NCBI GenBank assembly: GCA_020310875.1
Contig: CM035408.1
Location: 142,783,407 to 142,847,406 of the forward strand
Length of the DNA stretch: 64,000 nt
Reading direction: 5' to 3'
DNA from: Ceratopteris richardii
Lineage: Eukaryota; Streptophyta; Polypodiopsida; Polypodiales; Pteridaceae
Below are positions 56,115-64,000 of the stretch, in pieces. Both the position numbers and the translations under genes were made by a program. Position 1 is the first letter of the stretch. Every line of letters begins with the position of its first letter. Below the pieces are notes generated by a model. It made no database searches, was not told the DNA's origin, and saw only the letters and a list, made by a program, of their open reading frames with translations.

Positions 56115-58180
56115 GTACGCAAAGGGTGTGCAAAAAGTACAAGGAGCCCAAGCTAATATCAGCCCTAAATGATGGCTATCCTTTGATTATTGTCAAATTA
56201 ATGGTCCAAGAATGTGTAGAATTGTGCAAAACGTTTTGAGACAATCTCCCAAATCCCACAACATTTCAACATTTCTCTCTGTAGAGTCACATCCGCCTTA
56301 ATACCAAACATTGATTCTAGCATCCAAAGGCTCTCAAATTCCAATTTTGTAGTTCAACAAAAAGTTATTTTATTTGAGAATACCACTAGTGATTTTCTAT
56401 CTCTTCTTAATCTACTACATTAAGCTTTTTAATCCATACGAATTAGGAATCCTTACAAGACCCATACAAGCTCATTTTTTTTCCTAATGGATTTCTCATG
56501 CAGATCACAAATCAAGAGGAAGGAGGGAAAATGCACTCAAGGAGAATAAGGCTACCAAGATAGGGATGGCTCTTGATGCAAGAAACGTGACCTTAGCATG
56601 CAGTAAACGGGAGTTTTGTGGTAATTATGGACTAATGGGGTGATGAAGTTAATGGAGACGTTGACTATGCTAAGGTATTGTTGATTAAGAGAAGGGAAGA
56701 AGAGGTATTCCATATGGACACAACCGTGAAATAACTGAAGGAAAGGCAACAACGTATAGGATAGGTAGCTAGAGTCTTCATTTTTTATGAGTGTAGTCTA
56801 TAATCAAATCTGCATAAAAGAAAAGAAATCCAAGGGGATTCATATTTTGATCAACAATCTTGAAAGGATTAAAGAGATCAAATCTTTTGTTGGAGCGCAT
56901 GTAGAGAGAGGACAAAAAGCTATGAAACGAAAGGTTGGAGGGGCACGTGGCTCAGGGAAAATATATTCAACAACCATACGTAGAAAAAGGGGGGACAAAA
57001 GCGGATGGGGGAATAGCCTCTTGGACAGAGAGGAAGCCAATGATACGCAACAAAACAATTTTATATGCTGATTATTACATATATTGAAAATGGAGAATTC
57101 ATGGATGAATAAGGTTCCTCGAGAAACTCATAGCTTGTATTGGTCTTCTCAATCTCATTTGTGGTGACATGTAGAAAAGGGGTTGTCACGTTTGGCCTTC
57201 AAAGTTTTTCTCTAAAGTTTTATTTCGCAACTCACTTTAAATTCAGGTGTAGCTTCTGAATATAAAGGAGATGAATGTAGCACGTGCAGTGGAAGGGTAG
57301 GTTGGACAAGTGAAAATCATGCAAGAAACTCATAGCCTACTCTTAGAAAGGTTTCTAATTCTAGGGTTGTAAAGAACTAACTAGTAGGACCACCATGTGC
57401 TAGAGAGATTACTCTCCTCCCAACCTTATGCCTCTATATACAGCTTACATGTTATTAGGACCACCATGTACTAGAGAGATGACATTCTTGCCAACCTTAT
57501 GCCTTCAATAATCAAGGCCCACAAATGTATGTAGATTCCACAAGTGCATGCGCAGTCTCCACCACTCCTTTAGTACCTTCCACTAGTTGGAAGGTGAACT
57601 AGAAGTGGAATTCACCTAAATATCTAACTTAAATAATTTTACGATGGTGCACTATCGACCAATATTTACTTGATTTATCAATCGCTACTTTGTTCTACTA
57701 GATTCAAAATCTTATTTAGAATGTAGGAGAAAGTGTGCCATTTACTCTTGATCAACCTCACTTCAACTTGAGCAAGTCAAATCTAAAATGAATTCTATCC
57801 CACTTAGGAAACTTTTCTCAAAGCGTTAAGCTTGAAGTTCTTGGGAATTGTCTATCTTATGATCAATTCCTAACTTTTCTATTATTAAAGTTCTTTGGAA
57901 TTGTAAATCTTATGATAAATCCCTAACTTTTCTGTTCAAGTTTAATGAATGCTATGAAATTTGTTGGACTTATAACTTGACGAAAACAAAAATGATTAAG
58001 TCAACTTAAAACTAGCATCTTTTGAAGATTGAATGGGTTCTTGTACAGAAGGTCTTTCTAGGATATTTAATTTAGTGCGCATTTCGGGTCTTTCTAGGAT
58101 ATTTAATTTAAAGCCATTTCTAATTGGCTATCCCTAGAGGTTTTTGAAAAGAATCAAATAATCTATATAACTAACCAAGT
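56115..58180. other. Unassigned AT-rich stretch with small tandem duplications
   Basis: No retroelement protein motif or host gene is recognised on either strand. Three local duplications are visible: an aggaccaccatgt(g/a)ctagag unit near 57388 and 57457, a ttctttggaattgt-type unit near 57835-57945, and ggtctttctaggatatttaa near 58050-58105. A 94-codon frame at 56787-57071 has no recognisable domain. Confidence 0.55.
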
Positions 58181-59640
58181 AGTGTCTGATTTCACATCTG
58201 TTTGAATTGGTGGAACTCTAAGATCAAAGACTTTACTTTATAACAAGGCTTTAAAAGGGATTTGATAGAACATTGTGCTACTATTTCTTGTTCTTTAGGG
58301 AAACATCTCAAAGGGATGCAACTGAATTAAGAAAGGTTATCTGCAAAGAATATGTCATGATGAAGAATTTTGGCATTCAACATGGTCAGCCTTTGAATAC
58401 TTTTCATGAAATTTATGGTGTTCTAGAATAATGATGTAGTTTGATCACTTTCGCTTGTAAACACATTTAGTAAGATTCATGTGCTTTGGATATAGTGACT
58501 TGCAAAAGGATTTGAAATTCATTATTTTGCATGAAGATCTCTTAGAAATGAGTTGGCTACCATTCGGAAGGGCAATGCAGATGAGTAGGAAGCCACATAA
58601 GTATTTGATGAGACAAGAAAAAAATCATGCTACAAACATTAAATAGTACAAGCTTCCTTTTAGGTAAAAAAGAGCCAACATTTTGCAAAAATCTTCTTTT
58701 GAGAACTAACTTTACTTCCTTAATTTTATTGATGATGTTTTTAGGCATGCATGGGTGTCTCCATTGAAAGCAAAGTCCAAAGTTTTATGTACTTCAAATA
58801 GTTTCTTGTTTTTGGCTAACAATCTATAAGCATATAAATTGGCATCAATTTATAGTGCCATGTACACTAAAAAAATGGAGTTGCTAAAGGAAATAATAGA
58901 TCTCTCATGGAGATAGGGAGGTGTATGATCAAACGCTAAGCTTTGCCATATAGTTTGTGGCTTGAGGCTATTATGTGCGTAGCATATGTACCTAGCAAGT
59001 GTCCCACCAAAGCACTGCAATGGATCACTCCATATGAGGCTGACATGGTTGCAAGTCATCTGTTGCTCATCTACACATCTTTGGTTGTCTAGCATATGGA
59101 TTAGTGCCTAGACAAGTGTAGAAAATTGGATGATAAACCACTGAAATGTATTTTTGTTGTTTAGAGTTCTAAGAGCAATCACCACCATCTCTATCATCCA
59201 TAGACTAAACGCATTTTGGTTAGCCATGATGTTGCTTTCGCGAATGATACAATTCAGACATTAGTTTCCTATACTAAGGAGACATCAATTAGCTACAAGG
59301 ATGTGTTTGACACTTTGTTGCCTCTTTTTATAGGTGGAGTGTCAAGTGTTGGTCCAAATGAAGCAACTTCTTAGCGTTTATTGGTTTCACATGATGATGT
59401 TGATCATTCCATTTTAGATGCAGATTTAAAGGATGCACTTGTTGATGAGTGGGCTGATATAGAGGAGGCAAAAGCTATGCCAAATGGTTGGTGCAAGCTT
59501 TGAGATATAGCAAATTAGATGCACAACTACAATATCATACTCGTTCTATCTCTCATAGTGGTTCTTTTGCATCGGATTGCTATGCAATGGCTGCCTCTAG
59601 TCTTTTTGATGAGAATGAGCTTGTCTTTTTTTTATGAAGC
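58180..59640 (+). pseudogene. Element G: decayed copia, Gag to integrase region
   Basis: Plus-strand sequence parallel to element F. Near 58740 it has a His-Ala-Trp-Val-Ser-Pro-Leu-Lys segment like F at 25720, and near 59160-59300 an integrase-end region like F at 31690-31810. It is full of stops. The first 500 bases are assigned only by position. Confidence 0.65.
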
Positions 59641-60420
59641 ATGAAAACTAGAAAATTGGATGCGGGCTATGCAATCAAAATATGATGCTATTATGAAGAA
59701 TGGTACTTGGTATTTATGTGATTTTCCTACAAGCAAGAAGGAAATTGACACTAAATGGGTATACAAGCTGAACGTAAGCGTGATGGAATAGTTGACAAGT
59801 ATATGGCTAGTCTTGTTGCAAAAGCTTATGCTCAAGAGAGAGGCACTAATTTTGAAGAGTCCTTTGCACCCCATATTCCAAATGACCACCGTTCATAGCA
59901 TCTATGCACTTTTAGCTCATCATGGTTGGAATGTACATAAGTTGGACATTAAAACTACATTTCTGAATTGTGACTTACATGAAGAAGCGTATGTATTTCA
60001 GCCCCATGGTTTTGTGCAAAAAGGGCATGAAAACAAAGTGTGTATTTTGAAAAAAGCATTATATGGTTTGAAGCAAGCACCACATGTTTGGTGTGAAAAA
60101 ATAGATGCCTAATTGATTGCACATGGTTTTGTGAAAAGCCCAACTAAGAGCACCAACTTATATGTTAAGCATGAAAATGATGTGATTTTGATCATTGTTA
60201 TGTATGTTGATGACATGCTACTCACTAGTACTAATGAGAAGGCATATTGCTTAATTTAAGGTTGCATGGCTTGTTTGAGATGTCAGATTTGGATCATTTG
60301 CATCATTGTTTAGGCATTGATTTTATGCAAGTTGATGGAGGAATAGCTTTGTGTGACGAACAAAATATATTGGCACTTTATTGCAGCATTTTAGCCTTGA
60401 AGATTGTCAACTTATTGCCA
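59640..60420 (+). pseudogene. Element G reverse transcriptase remnant
   Basis: Copia RT pieces: KYDAIMKNGTW near 59675-59710, DTKWVYKL near 59750, LLAHHGWNVHKLDIKTTFLN near 59910-59970, LKKALYGLKQAPHVWCEK near 60045-60100 and MYVDDMLLTST near 60200-60230. Frames shift several times. It is closest to element F, and keeps LYGLKQAP where F has changed. Confidence 0.87.
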
Positions 60421-60639
60421 CACCTCTAGAAGTAGGTTTACAATTGAGTCTTCATGATGCTCACGATGCATTTGATGATGTTCTCTATCAGTAGATTGTT
60501 GGATGCTTGATCTTCTGTATAGCTCACCCTAATATTCAATTTGCTATCTCTCAAATGACTAGGTTCATGCATTGCCCAGGTGCAAAGAACTAGTGGGTGC
60601 TTAAGTTAATCTTTCACTACTTGAATGGTACCTAACTAG

Positions 60640-61125
60640 TTGGATTTTTTTAATCCTAAGGAGGATCACTACCACCAAATTTACATGCTTTTTCATACTC
60701 TAACACGGAACGTTTTTATGACACTCATGTGTCCACCAATGGTTCTTGCTTCATGCATATCTTGGTTGAGCAAGATGCAAGCTACTTTGGTCACTTCTAG
60801 TTGTGAGGCTGAGTATAGGGTAGCTTCAACAATGACTCTTTAGTATGTGTAGTTCATATGCCTTTTGGTTGATTTGGGTGTTGGTCAATCCTCTCCTGCC
60901 ACCATCTTCACTGACAATCAGAGCACATTGGAAGTTGTGAGGAACAATGTGCTCCATGCTTGCACAAAGCACATTGAGGTGCCTTATCGTCATTTCAAGG
61001 AGAGGTTCTCTACTATAGAAACCAGTTTGGCATATGTGCCCATAGATAATTTTGAGGAGATGCTTGGATACAGTCGAGAGATGAGCTATGGCTGCAATGA
61101 TCCTACTTTACACCTACCAATGTGA
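60640..61125 (+). pseudogene. Element G RNase H remnant
   Basis: It has CEAEYRVA near 60800-60825, FTDNQSTLEVVRNN near 60905-60950 and CTKHIEVPYRHFKERF near 60960-61010. The 3' end of the element is lost after about 61080, and no LTR is seen. Confidence 0.85.
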
Positions 61126-61130
61126 CTTCA

Positions 61131-61399
61131 GGGAACCTTAGTAGACTCCTTTTGCTTCCCAAAAATTCATTTAGACTCACTATGTACTTTGGAGCATCAT
61201 TGCCAAATGTTCGTACCAAAACAGATAACTTTCCCATAGATGCACTATGAAAACTTGCTATTTTTGGACTTGAACCTCTCAAAAAAATGTTTGGTTCTCA
61301 CTCTCAGATAATAGTTGACATGTGAACTTTTAGACACATCCAATTCAAGAGATTAGCTAACTATTCCAAGTTACTTCACTAATTTAGAGTGCGTACACA
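61131..61399. other. Unassigned stretch between elements G and H
   Basis: No motif recognised. It may include a degraded end of G. Confidence 0.4.
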
Positions 61400-62100
61400 C
61401 CAAGAAATGAGTTTAAGAACTCAGGGGTGTATTCCCAAATTTTCAAGAGGAAGAAAGTGTGCAATCATGGGTAGCTTGTTTGATTCATAAATCAAGATCT
61501 AAATGAACAAAATGTAATGAAATTTGATATCTAGTAGCTAGACTGATCATTCTAACTATATCAAGTTAAAATAAATCAAATGATCAAGTACAAGTAGAGA
61601 AATCAATGAAGAAATATCAATGAAATGAAGAGATCGTAGCAGAGAGCAATAGACAGAGATGATCATGAACTAATGTATCAACTTATATGTGAAAAAGAAT
61701 GTATGATACAAAGGAAATATAGCAGACTTAATCATACATATTTGAGCTCAAGATATGCTCAACCATGAGACTCAATGGATCTCTCTTCTCTGTCATCTCT
61801 TATGGCTAAAAGTCACCTCTATTTATACAAAAAGAGAATTTGAAATTTGAATCTCCCTCATCTAAAATTGTTCCTACACTTTAGGCATTGATTGATTTGA
61901 TTCTAATGACCAAAAAGTTGTGGTTATTTGGCTCCTAACATCACGAGATTCCTCATCTCACTTCCTTTTACTTTTATCGAATAAACTAAAATCCATGACT
62001 TTTACAAAAGGTATTCATATGCAATTCTTTTGTGAGCCAAATGTATGTGTGAGAAGTCCTGATCATTTGATCACGCATCTAGGCTTGCCAAATGTACCAA
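61400..62100 (-). repeat. Possible 3' LTR of element H
   Basis: A purine-rich minus-strand tract (TTAGAGGGAGCT, near 62103-62115) lies downstream of the RNase H stop. Left of it is a non-coding stretch with a minus-strand TATA-like box (tataaatag near 61815-61825). The end at about 62100 (…tgtacca) is plausible. The left boundary is a guess, since the second LTR is outside the window. Confidence 0.35.
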
Positions 62101-62136
62101 TAGCTCCCTCTAAAGCCTAATAAGATGCTTGAGTCT

Positions 62137-62760
62137 TCAATCTTTTAGTATCTCTTGCAATCCAATCATGGAATTAAACATTTTTAATTTGGTTCCATCC
62201 AATGATTTAGTCATCATATCTGCACATTGCATATGAGTAGATACATGGGAGAGTTGTATCTCCTTGCTCACAATATTTTCTCTAACAAAATGATAATGAG
62301 CTTCTATATGCTTGGCCTTGGCATGAAAGTTAGGATTAGCAGCTAGATGAAGTGAACTCATATTATCTCCAAATATGTATGGAGTGTCAAAATCCAACCA
62401 TAAATCTTTGTATAAGGTCTTGATCCACATAACTTCTTGTGTTGCATTTGCTAACCCTCTGTATTCAGCCTCAGTTGAGGAAAGAGAAACTGTAAATTGC
62501 TTCTTTGAAGATTAAGATATGAGATTTGTACCTGCAAATGAGAGATATTATGATATGCTTCTTCTCTCATCTTTGGAACCTGCCCAATCTGCATCAGTGA
62601 ATAGCTTTACATTCAAATCAGATGTGTAAGGGTAATATAAACCTTCATTTATTGTTACTTTCAAGTACTTCAATATCCTCTTTGTTGCATCCATGTGAGG
62701 TTTCCTTGGAATGTGCATGAATTGACTAAGCACACTTAGTCGATAACAAATATCAACCCT
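62137..62760 (-). pseudogene. Element H RT end and RNase H
   Basis: Minus-strand copia: LFTDADWAGSKDERRS near 62555-62600, a short break near 62440-62548 containing a STEAEYR-type motif, then FGDNMSSLHLAANP near 62325-62370, KAKHIEAHYHFVRE near 62275-62315 and CADMMTKSL near 62200-62230. A stop and frame change near 62515 break it. The family differs from D, F and G. Confidence 0.87.
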
Positions 62761-62789
62761 AAATAGAGTAGCATAGTTTAAAATCCCAA

Positions 62790-64000
62790 CTAGGCTTTGA
62801 TAGCTTGTGATATCTTCAATAAGCTCTCCTCACTTAATTTGTGATTGACCTCCATGGGAGTACCTACAACTTTATCTTCTTGCATTTTGAACTTTGCAAG
62901 CATATCCTTTATATACTTCCTTTGTGTGAGGAGCATCCCTTGATTTGCATAGACTACCTCCAATCCAAGGAAGTAAGTAAGCAATCCAAGATCACTTATC
63001 TTAAACTCCTCCTTCATTTGTTCCTTGATCTTTCTGATCCCATCATCATCATCACTTGTAAGATTATATCATCTACATACACACATAAGTATATCATTTC
63101 AGATTAACTTTTCTTAATGAAAAGTGAAGAATTTGCTTTGCTTGATTGAAATCCTTTGTCCTGCAAGAAGGTAACTAATCATGGTTCCAAGCTCTAGGAG
63201 CTTGCTTCAATCCATATAGTGCTTTCCTAATTTTACACACATACTCAAGATGTGATTCATCTTCAAATCTAGGAGGTTGTGCCATGTACATTTCCTCTGA
63301 AATCCAACCATTCAAGGATGCATTTTTTACATCCATTTGATAGATGTTCCAATTCTTTGAGGTAGCTACACTCATGAGTACTCTGATTGTAAGCATCTTT
63401 GCCACAAGAGAGAAAGCTTCTACATAATCTATACCTTGGGTTTGAGAAAACCCTTTAGCCACAAGCCTTGCTTTATACCTATTTATTGACCCATCTGAGT
63501 TCTTCTTTACTTTGTAGATCCATCTAGATCCAATTATCTTCATGGATGGATTCTTGGGAACCAAATCCCAAGTGTGATTCTCTTGAAGAGCTTCTATCTC
63601 TTCTTCCATTGCTTCTCTCCTTTCTGATTTCTTCTTAGCCTCTTCAAATGTTGATGTTTCTTCTAAGTTGGTATCCTGAGTAACATAAATTGAATGCTTA
63701 GTGACCAGCGAAGTGTCAAATTCATACCTTTCTGGCTTTCTTTTTCCTCTAGTACATCTCCTTATTGTTTGTTGAGAAGATTCTACAACATCTCTCAATT
63801 AGTATATCTTTGATTTACCTTTGTTGTTCCAAGCATTGATATTCCTCCTTGCTGTCTTCTGATTATCATCAGAATCACTTGAATCTTCATGTATGTGCTC
63901 ATTTCCTTTTTGTAAAGTTGGGAAATCCTCTAGGTCATAAGGTAGTTTGACTTTTTTGCAATCATCTTCAAACCAAGAGTTGTTCTCATCAAAGATAACA
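62790..64000 (-). pseudogene. Element H linker and reverse transcriptase (runs off the right edge)
   Basis: From the right edge: an acidic linker, then RT with GSRWIYKVKKNSDGS near 63480-63530, KARLVAKGFSQTQGIDYVEAF near 63415-63475 (catalytic-region context), YQMDVKNASLNGW near 63310-63345 and IRKALYGLKQAPRAW near 63185-63230. After a frameshift come YVDDIIL near 63060-63080, then DLGLLTYFLGLEV near 62965-63000. A stop near 63799 and the frameshift near 63100-63175 make it non-functional. Confidence 0.88.

Noticed and set aside
56787..57071. 94-codon plus-strand frame as a host gene
   Set aside because: Lys/Arg-rich with no recognisable domain, and no supporting context or conservation.

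Overview
The window is a block of nested LTR retrotransposons from a plant nuclear genome. Evidence for a land plant: Ty1/copia elements primed by initiator-tRNA-Met-type sites, giant Ty3/gypsy elements primed by a plant-like tRNA-Asp 3' end, CCHC Gag proteins, and C-to-T nonsense changes in CG/CHG contexts. No host single-copy gene, rRNA or tRNA gene, CRISPR array or bacterial-type operon is visible. The species cannot be fixed from the sequence; a large repeat-rich genome (fern, lycophyte or gymnosperm) is a guess only. My labels, left to right, are elements A to H.

Layout. (1) 1-5684 plus 22797-24796: element B, a decayed minus-strand giant gypsy copy. (2) 5685-22791: element A, a complete 17,107-bp minus-strand gypsy element of the same family. 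It sits inside B with a GTTCC target duplication, 634-bp LTRs differing at 2 positions, and a tRNA-Asp primer site. (3) 24797-26189 plus 31664-33992: element F, a decayed plus-strand copia element, split by element E (26190-31658), a non-coding LTR element with an ACGAT duplication. (4) 34471-38219 plus 55273-56109: element D, a minus-strand copia deletion derivative (CAAAA duplication). It is split by element C (38225-55267), a complete 17,043-bp minus-strand giant gypsy element (ATGTA duplication, 894-bp LTRs with about 7 differences, uninterrupted Gag-Pol of about 3,109 codons). (5) About 58180-61130: element G, a second decayed plus-strand copy of the F family. (6) About 61400-64000: element H, a minus-strand copia element running off the right edge.

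The most notable content is the lineage shared by A, B and C. Its order is: LTR, tRNA-Asp primer site, a 1.6-1.9 kb leader carrying a minisatellite built around the palindrome ATCGCGAT, Gag with three CCHC knuckles and one variant, protease 1, RT, RNase H, a duplicated H2C2 zinc-binding module, DDE integrase, integrase tail, a second retropepsin-like domain, a tail of repeated W-x-P-K motifs, then a separate large ORF3 of about 1,190-1,465 residues with conserved N- and C-terminal domains around a coiled coil. A hairpin precedes the polypurine tract. In A the ORF3 reading frame runs through the polypurine tract into the 3' LTR. All three copies in the window that can be read share the second protease, the duplicated H2C2 and the W-x-P-K tail, although A/B and C are clearly diverged, so these features are likely under selection. 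I cannot say without a search whether the lineage has been described.

How the parts would work together: transcription starts in the right-hand (5') LTR, Gag-Pol is made as one polyprotein and cut by one or both proteases, the RNA is primed by tRNA-Asp, and ORF3 occupies the position where some plant gypsy elements carry an env-like gene, but shows no obvious signal peptide or membrane anchor. A is young by LTR identity but has two in-frame stops; C has an intact Gag-Pol but a twice-frameshifted ORF3.
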